64,000 nt of DNA from Calvatia gigantea (GCA_025093985.1 JACAAK010000002.1:2232001-2296000); one strand, 5' to 3'. Positions 34,028 through 45,074 are shown, numbered from the stretch's first letter. Notes: generated by a model from the sequence alone, not told the origin. Numbers and translations are program-made.

Positions 34028-36314
34028 CCTGACCAAGCCGGAAGACCTACCAGACTATGTACAACTGTTCACACACCTATTCAACAAGACAATGTTCAAC
34101 AAGCTTCCAGAACGAACCAAATGGGACCACAAGATAATCCTAACCGAGGATGCCCCAAAAGAAATAAGTGCGGGGACATATAACATGATGGTTAAAGAAC
34201 AGGATGAACTCAAGACATTCATCAAAGAAAACCTAGAATTAGGATGAATACAACCATCGAAGTCCCTATACACAGCTCTGACATTCTTTATTCCAAAGAA
34301 AGATGGGTCCAAGAGACTAATTCAAGACTACAGACAATTGAACAATGTGGTGGTCAAAGATAAAATGCCACTACCAAGAATCAGCGAGGTAATCGACAAA
34401 CTCAGAAAAGCAAAATATTTCAACAAACTCGACATCATCTGGGGATACAACAACGTCAGGATCAAAGAAGGAGACAAATGGAAGGCAGCTTTCCTTACTA
34501 ACGAAAGACTTTTTGAACCAACAGTCATGTGTTTTGGCCTAAGTAACTCACTAGGAACTTTCTCCAGAATGATGACAAGCATCTTCTGAGACCTACTGCA
34601 AAATGGAGATATTGTGAACTATATGGATGACTTTGCTATCCCAGGCAACACCAAAGAACAGCTGAAGAAACGAACAGTACAGTTCCTGGAATGAGCTGCC
34701 CAATATAACCTATACTTCAAACAGACTAAATGTATCTTTGATGCAGAAGAAATTCCAATGCTAGGAGTTAAAGTGGAGCATGGGCGAATTGAGATGGAAG
34801 AAGAAAAAGTGAAATCAGTATGGGAATGGCCTGAGCCAAAAAATACCAAAGGAGTAGAAAGATTCCTGGGTTTCACCAACTACTACTGACACTTTATCAA
34901 GGACTTCAGCAAAATTGCAGGACCACTAAACAAGCTCAGAGGGGTAGCTACATGGGAATGGACCAACAAACATCAGACTGTCTTCGACCAACTCAAGAAA
35001 TGTATCACTGAAGAACCCATCCTGACACTACCACAAAGACAAGGTCAATTCAGGGTAGAAGTCAATGTGTCAGATTATGCACTAGGAGGTGTACTATCAC
35101 AACAGCAAGAAGACAAATGGTACCCCATCGCCTTCACCTCACAAATGTTATCGCCAGCTGAATGAAACTATGAAATATATGACAAAGAATTACTAGCGAT
35201 CATTCATGCCTTGAAAGAATGGAAACATTATCTCCTCAATGCTGAAGAAAAGTTTGAAATCTGGACCAATCATGAAAATCTGAAATACTATTGGGAACTA
35301 CAGAAACTGAATGGATGACAAGCATGATGGTATCTGTGACTACAAGACTACGATTTCATACTATGACATGTACCTGGAAAAATGAACACAAAAGCCAACC
35401 TACTATCCTGAATCCATCAAATACTGGAAGGACAGGAGGATAAATTAGTCACCATGATCCGGGAAAGCTGGCTACAGACCAACAGCATGGACAGCACAAT
35501 ACTCCTACAAGCAGAACTGTTCATCAAGCCAGACCTCCTAGAGAAAATTTGAAGCCAAACCCAACGAGAGACAATGGTCCTGACTGAACTGAAAAAACAA
35601 GATTCCCAACTCGTTGAACACCACAAAGTAGTCTACAAACAAAACAGCACATACATTCTACCTGACCAAAGGTTACAAGAAGAAATCCTAACACAATATC
35701 ACAATATCCCAGACACAGGACACCCGGGCCAGCACAGAATGATGGAACAAATCAGCCATGATTACTGGTGGCCAACAATATGGAAAGATGTGAAAAGATA
35801 CATCCGAGGATGCCAAGCCTGCCAGAGGAACAAAACAAGGACAACACCACTCAAATCACCACTACACCCCCTCCCAGTCCCAAATGGACCTTGGGAAGAA
35901 ATTAGCATTGATATGATCAGACCACTACCAGAGTCTGAAGGAAAAGACACAATACTGGTCATTGTAGATCACTTCACAAAAATGATACAGCTTACAGTGA
36001 CTACCATGGACATTTCATCCAAAGGTATCACAAAGATATATTGAAATGAGATATGGAAGCTACATGGACTACCGAGGAAAGTACTCAGCAACCGAGGACC
36101 TCAGTTCACATCAGAATTCACCAAAGAACTATTCAAAGGACTTGGCATAGAATGAAACCTATCTATGGCATACTACCCACAAACAGATGGACAAATAGAA
36201 TGCATCAACAGAGAAGTAGAAATGTATATCTACTTATACTGCAATTACAACCAGGACAACTGGGCAGAATGGCTCCCCATCGCAGAATTTCAGTATAACG
36301 ACAAACAACATGGA
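34027..36314 (+). pseudogene. G2 Pol N-terminal part (unit 2)
   Basis: Copy of 29660-31946 but keeping the base lost in unit 1 (AAQYNLYFKQTKC reads through), so this unit is closer to the ancestral reading frame. Same Asp-to-Asn changes (integrase 36090-36092). It joins across G1 to 44373: ..NDKQH-GGTQVTLFF... Confidence 0.75.
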
Positions 36315-36936
36315 TGTCACAACCCGTACACGCGCTCACCCACTTCACCCGCTCTTACCCGGACTATACTTTATATTTTATTTATCATTCGCTCTCACCC
36401 GCTCTCCCCCGTCTCCCCCGCTCTCCATTCTTACTATTATGTCTGACGTTAATTTCCAATTATCCTCCTTGTACATTTCTCCGGTTGTCATACCTACTCC
36501 CGTTTCCCTTGCAATCCCTTTTACCGTTCATATCGTTCCTGTTTCACCTTATTCCTTTTAGCTAGCTGCATTCCCGGTGTTTTTATCTAGTGGCCATACC
36601 TGGCCCGCACCTGAAGTCGTAGTAGTTTCCTTTTGTAGAACCACACTTCCTCGCGTATATAAACTGTAGCTACTTCGCCTGTAATCCTCAGTCTGAAATC
36701 TACTTAGCGACACGCTACTTCTATCTTACCTCTGTCTCTGTCTCTGTCTCCGCCTCTGACTCTGCCCTCGTCCCTTATTCTGAAGTTAGGACTACCCGTC
36801 GGCAGGAGGGTGCAACACATACGTTGAAGCCACGGTCCTCCCAAGTTCGCCCGCTTTGTCCACCTTCGTCCGCATCCACGCATCATTCCGGGCGTCTAGA
36901 CTCCGGTCGTCTCACCTGTGTGACCTGCGCTTAACA
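36315..36936 (+). repeat. G1 5' LTR
   Basis: TGTCACAACCCG..CGCTTAACA. TATATAAA at 36656-36663 lies 34 nt before AGTCTGAAAT (36690-36699), which is complementary to the primer site. Confidence 0.92.
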
Positions 36937-36938
36937 GT

Positions 36939-36948
36939 ATTTCAGACT
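36939..36948 (+). promoter_or_regulatory. G1 self-priming primer-binding site
   Basis: ATTTCAGACT begins 2 nt after the 5' LTR and is the exact reverse complement of AGTCTGAAAT at the predicted mRNA 5' end (36690-36699). No tRNA 3'-end complement beginning TGG is present. Known from Tf1 and related chromoviruses: the cleaved mRNA 5' end primes minus-strand DNA. G1 copy 2 conserves both halves. Confidence 0.75.
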
Positions 36949-36986
36949 CCCAACTCCTGCTGTCGATTTCTATTCCTTCACTTACT

Positions 36987-38564
36987 ATGGCTACATTTGT
37001 TAGAACTAAGACTGGCGCAACCATTTGTCGGTCCCTTCGCAACAATCCCAAATGAACCCCTTCATCAACCCAATCCACCCCCAGAACTCAGAGATCGAAA
37101 CGGTCCCACCTATCCGTTCCAGGCGACTTCCCGCAAAACTCCCCTAACCCCTTCGCAGAGCTGATCTGGGAGGAACTTCCCAAACATAGCTCCGGCCCAC
37201 ATCGGGGCCTGAATAGTGGAAACAGCGTAGGCGGCACAGTTCCACCTGGAGATCCTGGCTACCCTGGTGGTGGTGACTATGGTATTAATGATGAAGACAA
37301 CTATGGCGATGACCAGAACGATGGTCTAGAATATGCCGATTACCCTTACCCCAATCCTGATGATGGTGGAGGCGATGGGCCTGGAGGCGATGACGAACCC
37401 GAGGAACCATCGGACGATGATGACGATGGTGATAATGAAACAAGCACTAGTGAGCCGCACGGCCGTCGGGGACTTGATCGCCCTCTGGCCCGCACTATTA
37501 GATCCCTCGCTAACGCCATAGACGATCGTGCCCGCTCTCAGCCGCCCCAGCCTCCTCGACCTCCCCGTACTAAGGCCCGCGAACCCGAACCATTCAGCGG
37601 TGCCAACCCCGATGACCTTCCTCGCTTCCTTTTCCAATGTCGACTCTACTTCCGCGCCAACCCTACACAATTCACATCTGATACCACCAAGGTCAACTTT
37701 GCCCTCACCTTCCTCACTGACGTCGCTCTTCGCTGGTTTGAAACTGGCATCAACCAGGAAGAGACTCAAGGCATATCCCATGCCTGGTCCACCGACTGGG
37801 ATGAGTTCACCACTGAGCTCAAGACCAACTTCGGTGTAGCCAACCTGAAGGGCGAATTGGCCGAACTCCTGGAGAATCTGAAGATGAAGCACGGTGAGAA
37901 GATCACCACCTATAACGTCGAATTCATGCGGCTCTCATCCCGACTTCGATGGGGCGATGACGTCCTCTGCTACCGCTACTACAAAGGCCTCCCTGATCGT
38001 CTCCAAGACGCCCTCTCTTCTCGCCCCAATGGCAAGCCCACCTCGTTCAACGAAATGCGTGAAGCAGCCATCATCCTCGATAATCGCTATTGGGAACGTC
38101 AACGCGAGAAGACCCGTGCGAAGGAAGCGGCCGAATCGGCATCCGCTTCTCTCAACAGGAAGTCGGGTAACAACCCTGGACCTTCCTCGAACAAGGCCAG
38201 CAGCAACAACAACAACAGCAACAACAGCAACAGCAACAACAACAACAGCAACAGCAACAAGCCCAACCACAGCAGCAGCAAGGGCAACACCTCGAACAAA
38301 CCCACCAACACTACCCCATCCTCCTCCACACCCGCCAAATCGTCCTCCCCCGCTAAACCCGACTTATCCGACAAACTCGGCAAGGACGGCAAGCTGACTA
38401 CCGAAGAACGCAAGCGCCGCCTCGACAACAACCTCTGCCTGTTCTGTGGCAACGCCGGCCACAAGGTTAGCGAGTGTAGGAAGAAAGCCGCTTCGACTGC
38501 AAAGGCTGTCGCCCGCAAGGCCGAAGTGGTTGGGGAGAGCTCTGAAAAGAGCTCGGAAAAATGA
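36987..38564 (+). CDS. G1 Gag, one TGA stop
   Basis: 525 codons from MATFVRTKTGA to SEKSSEK. A TGA interrupts it at 37053-37055, where copy 2 has CAA; both can derive from CGA. Order: basic N-terminus, Gly/Asp-rich acidic linker (residues 75-150), capsid domain with PDDLPRFLFQCRLYF, FALTFLTDVALRWFE, ..FGVANLKGELAELLENLKMKHGEKITTYNVEFMRL, a pure Asn/Ser tract encoded by AAC/AGC repeats (about 38206-38263), and one zinc knuckle CLFCGNAGHKVSEC. This is the DUF4939/retrotransposon Gag type of fungal chromoviruses. The stop codon overlaps the Pol start as ATGA, which suggests reinitiation. Cytoplasmic particle protein. Confidence 0.85.
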
Positions 38565-41500
38565 GTGGCGGTCCTCAGGACTCTGCACAGGCTGAGGACC
38601 GCGTTGAACTCACCTGTGCCACAGAGTGTTTTCGACTCAACGCTTCCGCTCTTTCTAACCCCAATTCCCTGCAGCTCTATCTCACTTCCCCTTCTGTTTC
38701 TTCATCCGCTTCATCCGATCTCGTCCGCTTCAAGGCTCTTGTTGATAGTGGGTCTACCCATTGCTTCGTGGACTCTGACTTTGTACATTCGTATGATCTC
38801 CCGACCACGCCCATTCCTCCTATTGAACTTCGTCTCTTTGATGGCTCGTCTAATGCGTACATTACTGAACTAGTGAAGCTTCCTGTTACCTTTGACTGTG
38901 GTGAATCTATGACTCTGGACTTTTACATCACCCGGCTTGACTCTTCTTGCTCTGTGGTTCTTGGATATAACTGGCTCAACCGCTACAATCCGTCGATTGA
39001 CTGGGTTCTGGGCCATATCACTTTCCAACCGCTTCAGCCTGAACTTCCTGCCACTTCTGCTCGCAGTGTGTCCATTCCAGTCGCACCTGCATCCTCTGCG
39101 GCGTCTGCTTCAGCCGCCCCATCTGTCACCTCACAGTCTTCACCATCTGCTTCTTCTGCCACTTCTGTTACAGGCACGGTTGACGCGGCTCGTCCGCACG
39201 TCTCACTGGTTAACGCCACCGCCTTCCTGCGTGCCTCTCGCCTCCCTAGTTCAGTTCAGTATAGCCTCAATCTCAACGACCCATCTATAACAGCTTCCTC
39301 CGCCTCTGTTGAGGAGCCTCAGGACGACTGGTCCTATATTCCGGAAGAGTACCGCGATTTTGCTGACGTCTTCAGTAAAATGAAGGCTGACAAGCTTGCC
39401 CCGCATCGGCCGTACGACCTTCAGATCAATCTCGAAGAAAGTGGCCAACCACCAGTTGGTACCATCTATTCCCTATCTCAGGTTGAACTAGAGGCTCTAC
39501 GCGAATTCATTGACGAAAACCTTGCTATCGGATTCATCCGCCCCTCCAACTCCCCTCACGGAGCCCCTGTCCTCTTTGTCAAGAAAAAGGATGGTTCGCT
39601 CCGTTTATGTGTCGATTTCCGAGGTCTCAACCGCATTACCAAGAAGGATCGCTACCCCCTTCCTCTCATATCCAACCTACTCGATTCGCCCCGCAAAGCC
39701 TGCATCTATACCAAGATTGACCTATGCCACGCTTATCACCTCGTCCGCATTGCAGAAGGTGACGAATGGAAAACGGCCTTCCGAACCCGCTACGGATCAT
39801 TCGAGTGGCTCGTTATGCCTTTCGGCCTTACCAATGCACCTGCCACCTTCCAGTGGTTCATGAACGACATCTTCAAAGATCTCTTAGATGTCTGCGTTAC
39901 GGTCTATCTTGACGACATACTCATCTATTCCGACGACATCAGCGTACACCGCAAGCAAGTCCACGAGGTTCTCAAGCGGCTTAGGCAGAACGGTCTCTAC
40001 GCCCGCGCGGATAAGTGTGAATTCGAGTCTGACACGGTTGAATATCTTGGTTACGTTCTTTCCCCTGATGGTCTCAAGATGTCTGAGGACAAGGTCAAGA
40101 TTATCCAAGACTGGCCAGAACCGAAGAAGATCAAGGACATACAGTCCTTCTTAGGTTTTGCCAATTTCTATCGTCGCTTCATTTATAACTACTCTGACAT
40201 TGTAGTTCCTCTCACCCGCCTTACCCGCAAGGGTATTCCTTGGAACTTCAATGATAAATGTCAAGAGGCTTTCCAATCATTGAAGGATGCTTTCACCTCT
40301 GCTCCTATCCTGACCCACTGGATCCCTGATGCTCAAATCATCGTCGAGACAGACGCATCTGACTACGCGCTAGCCGCCATCCTCTCTATCGTCACTGAGG
40401 ATGGTGAAGTTCACCCCATGGCTTTCCATTCCCGCACATTCACTTCGGCCGAGTCGAACTACGACACACATGACAAGGAACTACTGGCTATCTTTGAAGC
40501 CTTTAGGATCTGGCAGCATTATCTTGAAGGTGCTCCCCTTCCCATTGACGTGGTCACTGATCATAAGAATCTGGAATACTTCTGCACCACTAAAATCCTC
40601 ACCCGCCGTCAAGCTCGCTGGTCCGAATTCTTGTCACAGTTCAATCTCACCATCCGCTTTCGCCCCGGCCGACTTGGTACGAAGCCCGACGCTTTAACTA
40701 GACGATGGGACGTCTACCCTAAAGGGGGGAATAATGGCTACGCTACGGTCAATCCTCACAACTTCCGTCCAGTCTTTACTCATGAACAACTCGCAGCCTC
40801 CGTCCGCGCTACTTATCTTTATACCCCTTCCCTTCGCGCAGCCACGATCATTGACCTTGATCAGCTGCATTCCGACATCCTTTCATCTCTTCCGCAAGAC
40901 CCGACTGCGGCTCAACACCTAGCCAAACCCGAAGGACGCTGGATTGTAGATTCATCCGGTTTTCTCCGCCTTGACGACAGGATCTACGTTCCCAATGTTG
41001 ACAATCTTCGACTTCGTGTTCTACAGTACAAGCACGATCACATCCTTTCTGGACACTTCGGTCAGAACAAGACTCTGGAGTTAGTCCGATGTGATTACAC
41101 TTGGCCCAAAATCTGCACGACAGTCAAAGATTTCTGCAAATCCTGCGTCACCTGCATGCGCTCTAAGCCACAATGACACCGACCTTATGGAAACCTCAAG
41201 CAGCTCCCCATTCCTGAACGGCCATGGAACTCTATCTCTATGGACTTCATTGAGAAACTTCCCACATCTTCTGGCTACGACACTATCCTTGTTATCGTTG
41301 ATCGCCTTACCAAGCAATCTTTGTTCATTCCCACTCATGACACCATCACCTCGGCCGAACTCGCCCGCCTATTCGTCATTCATGTATTCTCGAAACATGG
41401 CGTTCCCGAACATGTTACGTCCAATCGCGGCTCCGAATTCGTTTCGCACTTCTTCCACTCGCTTGGACAAGCACTGGACATGAAGTTACACTTCACCTCC

Positions 41501-42319
41501 GGGTATCACCCTGAGGGTGACGGACAAACCGAACAGACTAACCAGACTCTCGAGCAATACCTCCGCGTCTACTGCAACTACCAGCAGGACAACTGGGCTG
41601 AGTTACTGCCACTAGCTGAGTTTGCCTATAACAATGCTCCTAGTGCCACTACTGGTGTCTCCCCATTCTTCGCTAATAAAGGCTATCATCCCAACATCAC
41701 AGTCTACCCGGAACGCGACTTGGTGTCCGCACGCGCACATCAATTCGTCGTCGACCTCGATGAACTCCACACAGTACTCAAATCCGAGATCAAGCAAGCT
41801 CAAGAACGGTACCAGTCATCCGCTGATACCCGCTGGACACCCGCACCTAACTTCACAGTTGGGCAAAAGGTCTTCGTTAAGGCGCAGTTCTTCCGCATGA
41901 CTCGACCGTCGAAGAAACTCTCGGAAAAGTATTTGGGTCCTTATGAGATTATTGCTCAACCCGGTTCCGTTTCTTATACTCTACGCTTACCTGACTCAAT
42001 GCATGCCGTTCACCCAGTATTCCACGTTTTGATGCTTGAACCTGCCACACCTAACCCATTTGACGGCCGCTCTGACCCGCCTCCTCCGCCCGTTGAAGTC
42101 GAAGGCGAGCCGGAGTACGAAATTGCCCACATTGTTGACTCGAAGATCGACCGTCGACGTGCCTGCAAGTTATTATACAAGGTCATTTGGTTGGGTTATG
42201 AGGATACTGAAGAAGAGTCTTCTTGGCTGCCTGCTACTGAATTAGAGCATGCAGCTGAACTTGTGGCAGATTTCCATACAGCTTATCCTGCTAAGCCTGG
42301 TCCCTTGCGTTCTTTGTAA
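38561..42319 (+). CDS. G1 Pol: protease, RT, RNase H, integrase, chromodomain; one TGA stop
   Basis: 1252 codons in one frame. Protease: FKALVDSGSTHCFVDS (DSG) and VVLGYNWLNRYNPSIDW. RT: PHGAPVLFVKKKDGSLRLCVDFRGLN.. and VYLDDILIYSDD (YLDD active site). RNase H: ETDASDYALAA, THDKELLAIFEAF, DVVTDHKNLEYF. Integrase: HILSGHFGQNKTLELV..CKSCVTCMRSKPQ (HHCC), a TGA at 41174-41176 where CGA (Arg) is expected, MDFIEKLP (first Asp), TSNRGSEFVSHF (second Asp is Asn, codon AAT 41423-41425), GQTEQTNQTLEQYL (Glu). The chromodomain near the C-terminus reads PEYEIAHIVDSKIDRR, LYKVIWLGYEDTEEESSWLPA. The lost integrase Asp and the stop predict an inactive enzyme. Confidence 0.9.
40721..40730 (+). promoter_or_regulatory. 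Possible central polypurine tract in G1 pol
   Basis: AAAGGGGGGA in the context CCTAAAGGGGGGAATAATGG closely repeats the 3' tract (CCTAAGGGGGGAATACTG). It lies at the RNase H-integrase junction, where lentiviral central tracts sit, and is unchanged in copy 2 (61937-61946). It also encodes PKGGN, so protein constraint is an alternative. Confidence 0.4.
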
Positions 42320-42446
42320 CACTTAATGGACTTATTTTCACTCTTATTCATGGACAGACCTTTTTTTATTATTATTATTGGACATGCAACTTTATTAAAC
42401 ATCAAAATCACGAGGAGCGAGGAAAGCCGCGTTCACCCGCACACCC

Positions 42447-43609
42447 TCAATCCTCATGCTGGCCCCCTTCCACACCCTCTTCCGCACCGTCTTCTTTTTC
42501 TCCGCTCTCCTCCGCACTTTCTTCACTTCCTTCCTCTCCACTACTACCGTTTCCCTTCTCTTCCTCATCCAAGTCCATCTGCTCACCCCCTTGTCGCACC
42601 GGTCGCGACGGCCCCTCACCCCGGTCCTCGATGTCGATGTCACCCGCCTCATCCACATGCCGTCGGATATCCGCACCAGGCAGCCATTCTGCAATCTGTC
42701 CTGGACGTTCAGTCCTTCCTGTGTGCTGAGGATCCTGTTGACTCACCACCAGGCCGAGGGCGCGGAACTCCTCTCCATTTGCAATGGTCTCCCTCAAGAT
42801 CGCGGCCGAATTGCGGGTATCGTGTTCTCGGTATCGGGACTCGTGTGCCATCCACGCGTTCTGCTGGCGCAATAAAACGATGATTTCGTTGAGGCATAGG
42901 GTGTTCTCTTCAAGTGCGGTCGCGAATCGGTCGAGATGTCGCGCGAGGACGTGGGGATTCGAGACCTTGGCACTTCCACCCGGCGGCTCACACTTTCGCT
43001 TGCCCTTGACGCAAGTCGCGCATTTGGTGGTAACCCGGCTAAGGACTTCTCAGCTTAATATTCAACAGGAAGAGGCCGCACTTACTTGGAGCGGGTCTGT
43101 CCGGGTTGACACCTGATACCCATGTCGATGCAGCGCTTGCAGGGGTTGTCCCCACCCATGGGAACGCGCACCTGCAGCTGAACCTCCTCCTCTTCCTCCT
43201 CGTCCAACGACCCCGGCGCATCGTTCTCTTCGTCCGAATCCTCCACCCTCGGCCGTTTCCTCAATCGGCTGGGACCCGCTACCGGTTCCTCCCGGGCCTT
43301 CCCCTTCCTACGTCGTCGTTCCTCCGCGTTCTCCTCCTCTTGCTCCTCCCTTTTCTTACGTGCCGCCTCCTCAAGCCGCTTCTTCCGCTTGTCACGTTTC
43401 TTCGCCTCCTCTCGTTTCCTCTCCTCATCGCGCCTCTTCCTCTCCTCCTCTTCGCGCTTCTCCCTATCCGCTCTTTCTTTGGCTTCAGCGGCAGCGAGGT
43501 CCACAATCAACCTGTGCTCGTCCTCTTCCTCCTGCTCGCGCTGAAGTCTGGCGCGTTCACGTTTCTCCTCGAGTTCGGCTTGTAGTTGGGCAGCGGTCTT
43601 GGGAGGCAT
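42447..43609 (-). CDS. Antisense two-exon gene of G1: Zn2Cys6-like protein with acidic tail
   Basis: Exons 43609-43086 and 43038-42447 with a 47 bp GTAAGT..TTAG intron; phases fit and 371 codons are open. Residues 1-130 (MPPKTAAQLQAELEEKRERA..) are a very charged Arg/Glu/Lys helix, likely coiled coil. There follows an acidic patch and two C-x2-C-x6-C groups across the splice site, CKRCIDMGIRC and CATCVKGKRKC, 13 residues apart: the pattern of a fungal Zn(II)2Cys6 binuclear cluster. Then ALEENTLCLNEIIVLLRQQNAW, a helical part, and an acidic Glu/Ser/Gly-rich C-terminus. This suggests a nuclear DNA-binding regulator with an activation-like tail. It converges with pol (127 bp gap) and would be driven from 43610-43745. 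It is the only ORF of G1 copy 1 without a lesion. Function is inferred from pattern only. Confidence 0.7.
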
Positions 43610-43732
43610 AGTGGTAGTAGGAGGTCAAGAGGCAAGCAAAGGAAAATTTTCAAAAGTGTGGATCTTATACCCGCATCAAATTTTTCAACTCCGTTTCCCA
43701 CGACACCTTCATGGCCTCGAGGGCTCGGCCCT

Positions 43733-43742
43733 AAGGGGGGAA
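43733..43742 (+). promoter_or_regulatory. G1 3' polypurine tract
   Basis: AAGGGGGGAA three bases before the 3' LTR start (43746), the expected plus-strand primer. Confidence 0.85.
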
Positions 43743-43745
43743 TAC

Positions 43746-44367
43746 TGTCACAACCCGTACACGTGCTCACCCACTTCACCCGCTCTTACCCGGACTATAC
43801 TTTATATTTTATTTATCATTCGCTCTCACCCGCTCTCCCCCGTCTCCCCCGCTCTCCATTCTTACTATTATGTCTGACGTTAATTTCCAATTATCCTCCT
43901 TGTACATTTCTCCGGTCGTCATACCTACTCCCATTTCCCTTGCAATCCCTTTTACCGTTCATATCGTTTCTGTTTCACCTTATTCCTTTTAGCTAGCTGC
44001 ATTCCCGGTGTTTTTATCTAGCGGCCATACCTGGCCCGCACCTGAAGTCGTAGTAGTTTCCTTTTGTAGAACCACACTTCCTCGCGTATATAAACCGTAG
44101 CTACTTCGCCTGTAATCCTCAGTCTGAAATCTACTTAGCGACACGCTACTTCTATCTTACCTCTGTCTCTGTCTCTGTTTCCGCCTCTGACTCTGCCCTC
44201 GTCCCTTATTCTGAAGTTAGGACCACCCGTCGGCAGGAGGGCGCAACACATACGTTGAAGCCACGGTCCTCCCAAGTTTGCCCGCTTCGTCCACCTTCGT
44301 CCGCATCCACGCATCATTCCGGGCGTCTAGACTCCGGTCGTCTCACCTGCGTGACCTGCGCTTAACA
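43746..44367 (+). repeat. G1 3' LTR
   Basis: 622 bp, the partner of 36315-36936, followed by ATGGA. The two LTRs differ by roughly a dozen substitutions, many of them CpG transitions (for example ACACGCGC against ACACGTGC near the start). Confidence 0.92.
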
Positions 44368-44372
44368 ATGGA

Positions 44373-45068
44373 GGAACACAGGTGACACTGTTCTTCTTAA
44401 ACTATGGAAGAAACCCATGGAAAGGAAAAAATGGACTAACAACAAACAACCTGGTGGCCACAGACTTCCTAAAGGAACTTCAGACTGCCTGAGACAACGC
44501 CTCATCAGCACTATGTACATACCAAGAAAAGATGAAATAGCAATATGACTGCAACAAGACCCACACCAAAATGTACCAAATAGGTGATGTAGTGTGGCTG
44601 GAGAACACAAACATCCATACCAATCAAACATCAAAAAAGCTAGGCCAAAAACAGTATGGGCCTTTCCTCATCAAGGAAAAGATAGGAGAAGCGGCATATC
44701 AGCTAGCACTACCAGACGGATGGACCATCCATAATGTGTTCAATGAACAACTCCTGACACCAGTATGTCAGGCTGAATTCTCAAGTCAAAAACAGTCACT
44801 GGCACCTGCCCCAGTGATCATCAACAATGAAGAAGAGTACAAAGTAGAAGAAATCCACAGACAAAGGAAATGGGGAAGGAGATATCAATTCCTAGTCCAC
44901 TGGAAGGGATATAGCAATGAAGAAGATACATGGACAGCAGAGGCCAATTTGGAAAATGTAAGAGATGCCATACGAGACTACCTAAAAAGGCATCCAGAGG
45001 ATATCCATAAAAGAGGGGGCAGAAAACACAAAAAAGCATCAAACAGACAACCTGGACAAAAAAACTAA
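44373..45068 (+). pseudogene. G2 Pol C-terminus with chromodomain
   Basis: Continues the G2 integrase after the G1 insertion: GTQVTLFFLNYGRNPWKG, then KMYQIGDVVWLENTNI, LGQKQYGPFLIKEKIGEAAYQLALP (GPY/F module) and the chromodomain EEEYKVEEIHRQRKWGRRYQ, FLVHWKGYSNEEDTWTAEANL. The chromodomain keeps its aromatic cage and is uninterrupted from 44571 to the TAA at 45066-45068. There is an in-frame TGA near 44546 and a frame change around 44430-44580. Confidence 0.75.
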
Positions 45069-45074
45069 ACAAAC

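Larger units (their letters stand above)
32648..37014. repeat. Tandem duplication D6, unit 2
   Basis: Second copy of 28281-32647; it leads directly into the complete G1 element. Confidence 0.9.
36315..44367 (+). mobile_element. Complete chromovirus G1, copy 1, TSD ATGGA
   Basis: 8053 bp, bounded by ATGGA at 36310-36314 and 44368-44372. Two 622 bp LTRs, self-priming site, gag (36987-38564), pol (38561-42319), an antisense spliced gene (43609-42447) and a polypurine tract. It lies within the integrase frame of G2, so it is younger than G2. Gag and Pol each have one TGA stop, so this copy is not autonomous as written. A second copy starts at 57531. Confidence 0.93.

Noticed and set aside
38099..38518. 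Minus-strand ORF with a long Leu run opposite G1 gag (also 59315-59740)
   Set aside because: It is the mirror image of the AAC/AGC Asn/Ser tract; poly-Leu arises from GTT/GCT complements and is not a gene.
42326..42883. Plus-strand ORFs between G1 pol and the 3' LTR
   Set aside because: They are antisense shadows of the spliced minus-strand gene, rich in His/Pro/Ser from complementing Glu/Gly codons; the minus frame has a better intron, phase and motifs.
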